Positions 45,774-55,429 of a stretch of 64,000 nucleotides of DNA are shown one piece after another; the first letter of the stretch is position 1, and each line of letters opens with the position of its first letter. A program made the position numbers and the translations under genes. Location: the NCBI RefSeq assembly GCF_007421815.1, contig NZ_VLNT01000007.1:60006-124005 (forward strand), in the 5' to 3' direction. This DNA is from Aeromicrobium piscarium. Its GTDB lineage: Bacteria; Actinomycetota; Actinomycetes; Propionibacteriales; Nocardioidaceae. The notes under the pieces were generated by a model. That model made no database searches. It saw only the letters and a program-made list of their open reading frames with translations, and had not been told where the DNA came from.

Positions 45774-46424
45774 TCAGCGAGCGTCCGGTGCGCCCGCGAC
45801 CGTGAAGTGGCGCTCCCCGTTCGGATGCTCGATCTCATCCACGAGGGCAGTCGCGAGGTCGGGGACCGCGATGCGGGAGTCGCCGTCCGCGTCGACGAGT
45901 AACGTGGTGCGGCCGCGGCGGTAGCGACCGGTGCGTGCGCGGGGCTCGAGGACCGCGGGCGGACTGAGATAGGTCCACTGGGCCTCAGCGTGACGCTCGC
46001 AGACGTGGAACTGATCGAGACTCGCCTCGGCGATCGTCTTCCACGCCTCCGGCACGTACGCCGGATCGTCGACGACGAGCCGGTCCGGAGACGTCGGCGA
46101 GCGCAATGGGGCGGAGCCGCCCACGACGAACACGCGGACGCCGTGGCGTGCGGCGGCATCGAGGACGCGCCGGGTCACGGGCGCGATCTCGGACTCTTCG
46201 CCCGGTGGGAGACGGACGGTGAGCACGGCGACGTCGACGTCGATGAGCAGCGGCCCGATATCGAGGGGTCCGGTGATATCGACGGCGAAGGCCGTCAGCC
46301 GCTCCTGACCGAGTGTCTCCATCGGGCGCCGTGAGAGCGCGGTGACCTCGTGGCCGCGGGACAGGGCTTCGGTGACGATGGCGCTGCCAGCCATGCCGGT
46401 GGCGCCGAAGACGGTGATTCTCAT
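45774..46424 (-). CDS. NAD(P)-binding (atypical SDR/NmrA-like) protein
   Basis: This 216-residue Rossmann-fold protein has the dinucleotide motif VFGATGMAGSAIV at its N terminus and the family pattern VDVAVLTVRLPPG and VFVVGGSAPL. It lacks the YxxxK catalytic pair of classical SDRs. Such proteins reduce small substrates or act as redox sensors. It overlaps the EamA gene stop by four bases and follows it in the transcript. Confidence 0.85.
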   Translation of the reverse strand: MRITVFGATGMAGSAIVTEALSRGHEVTALSRRPMETLGQERLTAFAVDITGPLDIGPLLIDVDVAVLTVRLPPGEESEIAPVTRRVLDAAARHGVRVFVVGGSAPLRSPTSPDRLVVDDPAYVPEAWKTIAEASLDQFHVCERHAEAQWTYLSPPAVLEPRARTGRYRRGRTTLLVDADGDSRIAVPDLATALVDEIEHPNGERHFTVAGAPDAR

Positions 46425-47350
46425 AGGTCCTTCCTGGTGACAGATGGGGAGAGCTGGCCGGCGACCATCGCGGTGAGGGCGAGGACGAATCCGGCGAGTT
46501 GCACGAGAGTGAGCGCCTCGCCGGCGATGACCGCGCCGAGGAGGGCGGCCATGAGCGGCGAGAGCAGCCCGAGCAGGGCGGTGGCGGTGACGGGCAGGCG
46601 CCGGATGCCGCTGAACCAGAGGGTGTAGGTGAGCAGCCCACCGACGAGACCGAGCCATAGATAGCCATAGACGGCCGGCCCGTCGATGTCGGTCGGAACG
46701 CCGTCGACGACCATGGCGGGGATGAGCAGGACCAGTCCGGCCGCGGTGAGTTGCCAGCCGGCGAGGCCGATGGCCGATACGCCCTCAGGACGACCCCAGC
46801 GTTTCGTGAGGACGACGCCGGTCCCCATCGAGGCGGCGCCTGCGAGGCCGGCGAGGACGCCGATCGGGTCGAGACCGGCTCCCGGCCCGAGGACGACGAG
46901 GGCGACACCGATCATGCCGACCATGCCCCAGGTGACCCGCCAGGACGAGAGCCGTTCCTGGAGGATCGTGACGGCGAGGAAGGCCACCACGATCGGCTGC
47001 GCCGCGCCCAGGGTGGCTGCGACCCCTCCCGGCAGGTGCTGCGCGGAGAGGAACAGCAGTGGGAAGAAGGCCGCCATGTTCAACACACCCAGCACCAGGC
47101 TCTTCCACCACCACGAGCCGCGCGGCAAACAGCGAGCGATCAGCAGGGCGATCAGTCCGGCCGGCAGCGATCGCATGAGGGCCGCGAACAGCGGATGTCC
47201 CTCCGGCAGCAGATGGGTGGTCACGATATACGTCGTGCCCCACACGGCCGGGGCGATCGCGGTCATGACCGTCCAGCCGACACGCGTGGCCGTGGTCGTA
47301 GGGGAGGCGGAGGCGGTGATGCTCACCCGTCCATCGTCGGACCCGATCAT
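46421..47350 (-). CDS. EamA/DMT-family transporter
   Basis: This 309-residue protein has ten hydrophobic helices in two repeated halves, the EamA layout (WGTTYIVTTHLLP at the start; WLGLVGGLLTYTLWFSGI in the second half). It probably exports metabolites such as amino acids or takes up small solutes. The ATG at 47350 is chosen; a GTG at 47326 is also possible. It is divergent from a LysR gene, whose product likely controls it. Confidence 0.88.
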   Translation of the reverse strand: MIGSDDGRVSITASASPTTTATRVGWTVMTAIAPAVWGTTYIVTTHLLPEGHPLFAALMRSLPAGLIALLIARCLPRGSWWWKSLVLGVLNMAAFFPLLFLSAQHLPGGVAATLGAAQPIVVAFLAVTILQERLSSWRVTWGMVGMIGVALVVLGPGAGLDPIGVLAGLAGAASMGTGVVLTKRWGRPEGVSAIGLAGWQLTAAGLVLLIPAMVVDGVPTDIDGPAVYGYLWLGLVGGLLTYTLWFSGIRRLPVTATALLGLLSPLMAALLGAVIAGEALTLVQLAGFVLALTAMVAGQLSPSVTRKDL

Positions 47351-47387
47351 CGATGAGTCCAACGCATGTTTCTCATCTGAGCAATGA
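47347..47387. promoter_or_regulatory. LysR-type operator region between eamA-like and LysR genes
   Basis: The 54-bp divergent gap holds TCATCTGAGCAATGA (47373-47387; arms TCAT/ATGA, a LysR-like T-N11-A dyad). A perfect palindrome TCATCGATGA (47347-47356) overlaps the EamA start codon. The repeated TCAT word suggests paired binding sites of one regulator. Confidence 0.5.
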
Positions 47388-47404
47388 AGAGTCATCATAG
47401 GTCG

Positions 47405-48280
47405 ATGGAGCTTCAGCAGCTGCGGTACGTCGTGGCGGTCGCGGAGGAGCACAGTTTCACCCGGGCGGCCGAACGCCACTTCGTGGTGCAATCGGCGCTC
47501 AGCCATCAGATCAAGGCATTGGAGCGGGAGCTCGGGGTGAGGCTGTTCGCCCGCACCAGCCGCAAGGTCGAGCTGACCGCCGCGGGCGAGGCCTTCGTCC
47601 CCGGCGCCCGCGCGAGCCTGGAGGCCGCGGAACGTGCCGCCGCCGACGCGGCCGCCGCCACCGGGCAGATCCGTGGCGACCTGACCATCGGCATGATCCC
47701 GACCGTGACGGCCGTCGACGTGCCTGCCGCGCTCCGCGAGTTCCGCCGAACGCACCCGGCCGTCCGGATACGGCTCCGCGGTGGCGGGAGCGACGAGTTC
47801 ATCGCCGCGATCGCGGCGGGCGCGATGGACATCGCGATCCTCGGGCTGGCCGATTCGGCGGTGCCGCGCGGGGTCGCCACCCGGGTCCTCGCCCGTGAGC
47901 GCCTCGTCGCCGTCGTCGGCACCGGTCATCGGTTCGCGGACTGGCGTCGTCTGCGCCTGACGGATCTCGTCGACGAGACCTTCGTCGACTTCCCCGAGGG
48001 AAGTCCGGGCAGGCTGCCGTCGGACCATGCCTTCGCCGCTGCCGGTCTGCGGCGGGAGGTCGCCTTCGAGGCCATGAGCACGGACCTGATCCTCGATCTC
48101 GTCCGGCAGGGCCTCGCCATCACGCTGTTGTCGGAGGCGGTGGTCCCGGCGGGCCGGGGGCTGAGGACCGTGGCCGTCACCGGTGGGCCGACCCGTATCG
48201 AGTACCTCGCCTGGAGTGACTTCAATCCGGGGCCGGCCGCGCTGGCGTTCCTCGGGTTCGTGGGCGCCGGCGACGGGTAG
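47405..48280 (+). CDS. LysR-family transcriptional regulator
   Basis: This 291-residue protein has the LysR helix-turn-helix (LRYVVAVAEEHSFTRAAERHFVVQSALS...) in residues 1-60 and a periplasmic-binding-like effector domain (GDLTIGMIPTVTAVDVP...). The divergent arrangement with an EamA transporter followed by an NAD-binding enzyme is typical of LysR control. The ATG at 47405 fits the family start MELQQLRYVV. Confidence 0.93.
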   Translation: MELQQLRYVVAVAEEHSFTRAAERHFVVQSALSHQIKALERELGVRLFARTSRKVELTAAGEAFVPGARASLEAAERAAADAAAATGQIRGDLTIGMIPTVTAVDVPAALREFRRTHPAVRIRLRGGGSDEFIAAIAAGAMDIAILGLADSAVPRGVATRVLARERLVAVVGTGHRFADWRRLRLTDLVDETFVDFPEGSPGRLPSDHAFAAAGLRREVAFEAMSTDLILDLVRQGLAITLLSEAVVPAGRGLRTVAVTGGPTRIEYLAWSDFNPGPAALAFLGFVGAGDG

Positions 48281-48312
48281 TCCGTCATCGTCGCCGGTGC
48301 GACGATGAGGGC

Positions 48313-48699
48313 ATGGAGGTACTGAGCAGTCGGATCTTGCTGCGACCGGTCGACCCCGAGCGCAGTCGCGAGTTCTACCGCGACACCCTCGGGTTGGCGG
48401 TGCACCGGGAGTTCGGCCCGCCGGACTCACCGGGCACGGTGTTCTTCTGCGGCAACGGCCTCCTGGAGGTCTCCGGACGTTCGGACGCCTCGGGAGCGTC
48501 GACGGCGGAGCTGTGGTTGCAGGTCCGCGATGTCGCGGCGGAGTACGACCGACTCGTGGCGGCGGGGGTGACCGCTCTGCGAGAACCGCGTACCGAGCCG
48601 TGGGGACTCATCGAGGCGTGGATCGCCGACCCCGACGGCATCCGGATCGTCCTGGTCGAGGTGCCCGAGGATCACCCCCTGCGCCGCGACCAGCGGTGA
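48313..48699 (+). CDS. VOC-family (glyoxalase-like) protein
   Basis: This 128-residue protein has the two beta-alpha-beta-beta-beta modules of the vicinal-oxygen-chelate fold: RILLRPVDPERSREFYRDTLG and a second module ending GIRIVLVEVPEDHP. Family members include glyoxalase I, dioxygenases and drug-binding resistance proteins; the substrate is unknown. It follows LysR by 32 bp. Confidence 0.85.
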   Translation: MEVLSSRILLRPVDPERSREFYRDTLGLAVHREFGPPDSPGTVFFCGNGLLEVSGRSDASGASTAELWLQVRDVAAEYDRLVAAGVTALREPRTEPWGLIEAWIADPDGIRIVLVEVPEDHPLRRDQR

Positions 48700-48706
48700 T
48701 CGCCCG

Positions 48707-49465
48707 TCACGCCGGCCGGCGCGCCTCGATGAGGTGGCGGGTCGAATGGGCGATGAAAGGCCCATCGGTCTGGATGAGGTCGTGCAGTTCGCGCAATCGC
48801 TCGCGGTATCTCTCGACGGTGAAGTCGGGCACCCACCAGATCACCTTGCGCAGCAGATAGACCACGGCGGCGACATCGTGGATCTCGATGCGCAGCCTCG
48901 CCGTCCTGAGGTCGACGATCTCGAGCCCGGCGTCCATCGCGGCGGCGGTCTCGTCATCGGGGTGCCGGCCGCGGCGTGCCTCCGGCTGGGGGCCGAGGAA
49001 GAACTCGATGAGTTCGAACACGCTGGCCGGGCCCACATGCTGGGCGACGTACATGCCGCCCGGGCGGAGCACACGCGCGATCTCTCCCCACCAGATCGTG
49101 GCCGGATGCCGGCTCGTCACGAGGTCGAAGGCCGCGTCGCCGAAGGGCAGTGGCGGCTCATCGGGGTCCGCGACCACGACGACGCCGCGCGGGTGGAGTA
49201 GTTGCGTCGCATGAGCGATATTCGGAGGCCAGGACTCGGTGGCCACGGCCGTCGGAGGGAAGCGGGTGGCCTCGGCGAGGACCTCGCCGCCGCCGGTCTG
49301 GATGTCCAGCGACGCCGATGCGCTGCCGAGCCGCTCGGAGAGCCGGCGGGCGTAGCGCCACTCCGGTCGCTCCTCAGTGGCATGCCCGTCCAGCCAGTCG
49401 AAGTCCCAACCGGACACATCGGCGCTCGCGCCCGCACGGATCAGGTCCTCGAATCGGTCGGTCAT
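48707..49465 (-). CDS. Class I SAM-dependent methyltransferase
   Basis: This 252-residue protein has the Rossmann-type SAM fold with a divergent motif I (SLDIQTGGGEVLAEA) and motif IV-like TIWWGEIARVLRPGGMYVAQHVGP. The target is unknown. It starts five bases after the end of the tandem-GNAT gene on the same strand, so the two are probably one operon under the TetR-type operator at 50560. Confidence 0.83.
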   Translation of the reverse strand: MTDRFEDLIRAGASADVSGWDFDWLDGHATEERPEWRYARRLSERLGSASASLDIQTGGGEVLAEATRFPPTAVATESWPPNIAHATQLLHPRGVVVVADPDEPPLPFGDAAFDLVTSRHPATIWWGEIARVLRPGGMYVAQHVGPASVFELIEFFLGPQPEARRGRHPDDETAAAMDAGLEIVDLRTARLRIEIHDVAAVVYLLRKVIWWVPDFTVERYRERLRELHDLIQTDGPFIAHSTRHLIEARRPA

Positions 49466-49469
49466 GGTC

Positions 49470-50555
49470 CTATCTTCGCGGATGGACGTCGTCCGCGAGC
49501 AGGCCGTAGACGAGGGTGTCGGTCCACTCGCCCTTGCTCCACCAGTCCTGCCGCAGATGTGCCTCGTGCCGCATTCCCGCGCGTTCGGCCAGTCGGGCCG
49601 ATGCCCCGTGGCGCGCATCCATCTGGGCCGTCACGCGGTGGACTCCACAGTGGTCGATCGAGAGGTCCAGTACCCGGCGGACCGCCTCGAGCGCGTAGCC
49701 CCGGCCGCCGTGATCGGGATCGAGTACCCAGCCGATCTCGGCGATCCCGTGAGCGGCGTCGGTCAGCCAGAGGGCGATATCGCCGATCGGCGAGGACTCG
49801 TGCTCGACGACGAGGGCGAGAGCGCCGGCGTCGGACTCCAGGCCCGTCCTCGCGAGGCGTTCGCTCAGGCGACGCTCGGCCAGCTGCGGCGTCCACGGCG
49901 GGTCGAGCAGGTAGTGCACGACCTCGGGCCGTTCGTAGATGCGGCGGAGCCAGTCCTCGTCGCCGGCACGGTGAAGGCGCAGGGCGAGTCGTTCCGTCGT
50001 CAGGGGGAGGGCGGGGGTCGGCCGTGGCAGCCACCTCTCGTAGTGCACCGCCTCGATGCGCTGCCCGGAAGGGGCGGTACTCGCCTGGCGGCCGGTCTCG
50101 ACGAAGCCGGCGCCCTCCAGTACCCGTTGCGAGGCGGTGTTGTCGGTGACGGTCCTCGCGGTCAGTCCGCTCAGTCCGCTGCGCCGCACGAGATCGATCG
50201 CGAGATCGAGTGCGGCGGCAGAACGTCCGGCTCCCCGCGCGTCCGGTCGCAGCCAGAAGCCGGCCTCGGCGCTGTCCTCGGTCACGTCGAAGATCACCAG
50301 GCTGCCGAGGAAGCTGTCGTCTGCGGGGTCGGCGATGGCGAGCACCGCGAGGTCGCCGCGCTCCAGGCCGTCGCGAGCGGCGCCCTCGATCATCGCCCGT
50401 GCGGTGGCGGGGGTGTAGTGCGGCTCGGGGAGGTGGGCGTAGCGGCGCACGGTCGGGTCCTCGGCACCCTCGGCGTAAGCCGTGGCATCCTCCGCCCGTA
50501 GCGGGCGGAGGCGGACTCGATCGTTCGCGAGGGGGAGGAGCGAGGCATGCAGCAT
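49470..50555 (-). CDS. Tandem GNAT acetyltransferase (two RimJ/RimL-like domains)
   Basis: This 361-residue protein contains two GNAT domains in series, residues 8-175 and 180-350. Each shows the RimL-like start (RVRLRPLRAEDA; RLALRLHRAGDEDW) and an acetyl-CoA loop (RPDARGAGRSAAAL; LDPDHGGRGYALEAV). Tandem GNATs occur in antibiotic acetylation and protein modification. The gene is divergent from TetR with a shared 23-bp operator, so it is probably the regulated target. Confidence 0.88.
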   Translation of the reverse strand: MLHASLLPLANDRVRLRPLRAEDATAYAEGAEDPTVRRYAHLPEPHYTPATARAMIEGAARDGLERGDLAVLAIADPADDSFLGSLVIFDVTEDSAEAGFWLRPDARGAGRSAAALDLAIDLVRRSGLSGLTARTVTDNTASQRVLEGAGFVETGRQASTAPSGQRIEAVHYERWLPRPTPALPLTTERLALRLHRAGDEDWLRRIYERPEVVHYLLDPPWTPQLAERRLSERLARTGLESDAGALALVVEHESSPIGDIALWLTDAAHGIAEIGWVLDPDHGGRGYALEAVRRVLDLSIDHCGVHRVTAQMDARHGASARLAERAGMRHEAHLRQDWWSKGEWTDTLVYGLLADDVHPRR

Positions 50556-50559
50556 GGGA

Positions 50560-50582
50560 TTAAACTAACATTGTTCGTATAA
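50560..50582. promoter_or_regulatory. TetR-type operator between tandem-GNAT and TetR genes
   Basis: Arms TTAAACTAACA and TGTTCGTATAA are inverted repeats matching at 9 of 11 positions around one central base. It covers the whole 37-bp gap and the edge of the TetR gene's AAGGAGG ribosome-binding site, so binding would block both genes. Confidence 0.75.
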
Positions 50583-50592
50583 GGAGGTGTCG

Positions 50593-51198
50593 ATGAGCTA
50601 CTGGGACCACGTGAGGCCCGTGCGTCGTACCCGAGCGGTCGCCATCGGCGAGCTGGCCCGCGAGGCCGGCAGGTTGCTGGACGAGGGGGGCGTCGACGCG
50701 CTCACCGTCCGTGCGCTGGCCGGCCGGATGGGGGTGGCCCCGGCCAGCTTGTACTCACGCGTCGAGTCGGCCGACGATCTGCTCGACCTCGCCCTCGATC
50801 ACGCGCTCGCCGATGACGTCGATCTTCAGCGCGCGATGGCCGAGGACGGGCATCGGGGTCTCTATCTCGCGTACTACCGCCATCTGCGGCGTCACCCGTG
50901 GGCGCCGCGGGTCATCGGCCTGCGTGCTCCGCGTGGGCCGGCCTATCTGCGTCTCTCCGAGAGATTCTGCGAGCTGCTCGAGGGCGAAGGGGTCGACGAT
51001 CCACTCACGATGACCTACGCGATGTCGAACTTCGTCATCGGCAGCGCCGCGACCGATCCCATCGTGGAGAGCGAGCGGGACAGCCCGATCGACGTCGACC
51101 TCGCTCCCGTATACGCGCGCTTGCACATGCGCCACGAGGTGGATGCCGAGGCGATCGTCGCGGCCGGACTCCGCGCGCTGCGCGATCTCTCGGCGTGA
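50593..51198 (+). CDS. TetR-family transcriptional repressor
   Basis: This 201-residue regulator has the TetR helix-turn-helix (LTVRALAGRMGVAPASLYSRVESADDLL) at residues 36-65 and a ligand-binding C-terminal domain of the TetR_C type. AAGGAGG lies six bases before the ATG at 50593. The palindrome just upstream argues for self-regulation and control of the divergent GNAT-methyltransferase operon. Confidence 0.92.
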   Translation: MSYWDHVRPVRRTRAVAIGELAREAGRLLDEGGVDALTVRALAGRMGVAPASLYSRVESADDLLDLALDHALADDVDLQRAMAEDGHRGLYLAYYRHLRRHPWAPRVIGLRAPRGPAYLRLSERFCELLEGEGVDDPLTMTYAMSNFVIGSAATDPIVESERDSPIDVDLAPVYARLHMRHEVDAEAIVAAGLRALRDLSA

Positions 51199-51290
51199 CG
51201 AAGGATGTGCGTTCAGGGTCGCGGTGGCGACCGCCGAAACACATCCTTCGTGCCGAGGCGCCAGAACAACCCCAGAAGCCCGTCCTTCGT
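51197..51290. repeat. Composite intergenic repeat, family C
   Basis: A direct unit (GACGAAGGATGTGCG) starts at 51197, overlapping the TetR stop codon by two bases. An inverted partner ends near 51253; together they form ACGAAGGATGTG/CACATCCTTCGT plus an inner GGTCGC/GCGACC stem. A further inverted unit ends near 51292. It lies between the convergent TetR and katG genes. Confidence 0.85.
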
Positions 51291-51317
51291 CATCGGCGGG
51301 TGTGAGGGCCGAATGCG

Positions 51318-51353
51318 GAACGCCGCCGGGACGAGGTCGTCCCGGCGGCGTTC
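51318..51353. terminator. Bidirectional-type hairpin terminator after katG
   Basis: A perfect 17-bp stem (GAACGCCGCCGGGACGA and its complement) with a 2-base loop lies 13 bp past the katG stop. No T tract on either side. Confidence 0.7.
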
Positions 51354-51365
51354 TACGTGGGTGGC

Positions 51366-53669
<2,304 letters not shown>

Positions 53670-54104
53670 TCAAGGCTCGCGTGAGCAGTCGGGGCACAGG
53701 CCCCAGAAGGTGACCTCGGCGGCGTGTAGCGCGAAGCCGTGGTCATCGGAAGGGGTCAGGCAGGGGGCCTCGCCGACGGCGCAGGCGACATCGTGCACCG
53801 AACCGCAGGCGGTGCAGACGAGGTGATGGTGGTTGTCGCCGGACTGAAGTTCGAACAGGCCCGGATGGCCGGCCGGTTCGATACGGCGTACGAGGCCCGC
53901 CCGGACGAAGTCGCCGAGGGCGTTGTAGACCGATTGCAGGCTGGTGTTCGGGATCGACTCCAGGACGGAGCGGTAGATCTCCTCGGCCCGGGCGTGGGGG
54001 CGCTCGCCGAGCGCGTCGATGACCGCTCGCCGCGACTGCGTCACGCGCAGGCCGGCGCCGCGGATGGCCTCGGTCGTGGTGGGGGTGCGGTGTGCGGTGG
54101 ACAC
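53670..54104 (-). CDS. furA: Fur-family regulator FurA
   Basis: FurA represses katG and itself and responds to oxidants. The 144-residue protein has the winged-helix DNA-binding half (residues 10-85) and the metal-binding half with NHHHLVCTACGSV (His cluster and CxxC) and a second CxxC, CPDC, near the end. The start is GTG at 54104 with AAGGTGA upstream. A perfect palindrome in its promoter supports autoregulation. Confidence 0.94.
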   Translation of the reverse strand: MSTAHRTPTTTEAIRGAGLRVTQSRRAVIDALGERPHARAEEIYRSVLESIPNTSLQSVYNALGDFVRAGLVRRIEPAGHPGLFELQSGDNHHHLVCTACGSVHDVACAVGEAPCLTPSDDHGFALHAAEVTFWGLCPDCSREP

Positions 54105-54123
54105 GGAGTCACCTTAGCAAGAC

Positions 54124-54136
54124 TTGAATCATTCAA
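54124..54136. promoter_or_regulatory. FurA operator TTGAATCATTCAA
   Basis: A perfect 13-bp palindrome lies 20 bp before the furA start, inside a likely promoter (-35 TTGATT-like, -10 TGCTAA-like on the minus strand). AT-rich composition stands out from its surroundings and matches known mycobacterial FurA sites in form. Confidence 0.75.
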
Positions 54137-54208
54137 ATCAAGCTGCCTCGGGTGTCAGGGCCCGGGTGCTAGTTTCGTCGCGGCAACGTCGACGACAAGG
54201 GAGAGCGT

Positions 54209-54940
54209 GTGTCGAATCGAACCAGGCTGGTGGCGGTGCTGCTGGCCGCCCTGCTCGTGCTGGGTGTCCTGCTCGCGGCGGTGTTGCCGCGCGGTGGGGA
54301 GGACGGCGACGAGTCCGGAGACGAGACCTCGGCCCAGTCGGCCGACCTCGACGGCATCCCTGACGTGGTGGCCACCGTCAACGGCGAGGACATCACTCGC
54401 GACGAGTTCGTGGCGATCTACGAGCCGCAGTTCGAGCAGACGGCCGGCCAAGCGGAGATGTCCGGTGAGCCCATCGATCAGGACCAGCTCAAGCAGGAGA
54501 CCCTCGACCTGCTCATCGACAACCGTCTGTTGGTGCAGGAGGCCGAGAGTCGTGGCCTGTCCGCCACGGACGAGGAGATCGACGAGCTCCTGACGACCTA
54601 CGCCACCAACAGCGGCGTCGAGTCTCCCGAGGAGTACCTGGCTCAGCTGGAGGAGCAACAGGACCTCTCCGCCGACGAGGTGCGCGAGCAGATCGCCGAC
54701 GGTGTCACCGTCCAGTCGCTCGTCGACGACGAGATCGGCGACGCACCGGCGTCGGAAGAGGAGCTCCGCGAGCTCTACGACCAGGCGGTCGCCTCCCAGG
54801 CCGAGGGTGCCGAGCTCCCGCCCTTCGAGGAGGTCCGCGAACAGCTCGAGGAGCAGGTCCGCAGCCAGAAGCAGCAGGAGACCTATCAGACCCTGGTCGA
54901 TGCCGCGCGCGAGGACGCCGATATCGAGACCCATCTCTGA
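54209..54940 (+). CDS. Membrane-anchored SurA-N-like chaperone
   Basis: This 243-residue protein has an N-terminal transmembrane or signal helix (residues 7-27), an acidic linker and a SurA-N-like chaperone domain (VVATVNGEDITRDEFVAIYE...LLIDNRLLVQEAESRGL...). It has no parvulin isomerase domain. It probably assists folding or insertion of exported proteins. The GTG start has GGGAGAG upstream. A strong hairpin terminator (54953-54990) follows. Confidence 0.82.
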   Translation: MSNRTRLVAVLLAALLVLGVLLAAVLPRGGEDGDESGDETSAQSADLDGIPDVVATVNGEDITRDEFVAIYEPQFEQTAGQAEMSGEPIDQDQLKQETLDLLIDNRLLVQEAESRGLSATDEEIDELLTTYATNSGVESPEEYLAQLEEQQDLSADEVREQIADGVTVQSLVDDEIGDAPASEEELRELYDQAVASQAEGAELPPFEEVREQLEEQVRSQKQQETYQTLVDAAREDADIETHL

Positions 54941-54952
54941 TTCACTCGCGTG

Positions 54953-54990
54953 AGCACCCCGGATCCCCGCTTGCGGGGGTCCGGGGTGCT
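54953..54990 (+). terminator. Hairpin terminator after the SurA-like gene
   Basis: An 18-bp stem (AGCACCCCGGATCCCCGC with GCGGGGGTCCGGGGTGCT, one G-U pair) and a 2-base loop begin 12 bp after the stop codon. Confidence 0.85.
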
Positions 54991-55043
54991 CTGCGTTGAG
55001 CCCATGACCTCCCGGGGAGCAGGAGCGACCGCACGTCCTGCAG

Positions 55044-55300
55044 GTGCTGACCTTCGCCCTCGATGTCGCGATGCAGATGTTCCGCCAAGGCGCGGAGACC
55101 GACGGGATCGTCACCACGGTGCGACGGCTCGCCGCCGCCTACGAGGTCGACGATCTCCGTCTGTCGGTCGCGGCCCGGACCATCCATGTCCAGCATCGAC
55201 CCCCTGGGGGAGACGAGTCGATCGTCCTCCTCGGCGTGATCGACGCCGACGATTCCCGCGATCGTTGCGCTGGCGGCGGGCCGCTGACCCCACCGTCTAA
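55044..55300 (+). pseudogene. Remnant of a ThrE-type (threonine/serine exporter) gene
   Basis: The open frame VLTFALDVAMQMFRQGAETD...VRRLAAAYEVDDLRLSVAART resembles the N-terminal domain of ThrE-family exporters, which precedes ten transmembrane helices. Here the reading frame loses similarity after about 75 residues (GVIDADDSRDRC) and no membrane region follows. A start with ribosome-binding site is also lacking. It therefore looks like a truncated gene. The rest (to 55322) holds nothing I recognise before the composite repeat. Confidence 0.5.
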
Positions 55301-55324
55301 CGGTGGCCCGGTGCGCGAGCCGAT

Positions 55325-55413
55325 GGCGGTAGGCCTTCAACCCTTCGTCGCGAGTGGGGGGGGGTAGGTCAGCAACGTTATCGAGCCGTCATGGGGTTGA
55401 TGGTCTACCTCCA
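55325..55413. repeat. Composite intergenic repeat, family B, with expanded G run
   Basis: Direct units begin at 55325 (GGCGGTAGGCCTTCAACCC) and about 55360 (GGGGGTAGGTCAGCAAC); an inverted unit (CATGGGGTTGATGGTCTACC...) ends at 55413. The second unit is preceded by nine G, and its spacing is 35 rather than 31 bp, as if the G run had grown by four. It is next to the yhgE-like gene end. Confidence 0.75.
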
Positions 55414-55429
55414 TCGAGGGGGGACCGAG

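Noticed and set aside
45156-51198. Horizontally acquired island or phage-defence cluster
   Set aside because: The genes look accessory, but base composition is like the flanks and no integrase, defence nuclease or attachment site was seen, although a tRNA-Val lies at the edge.
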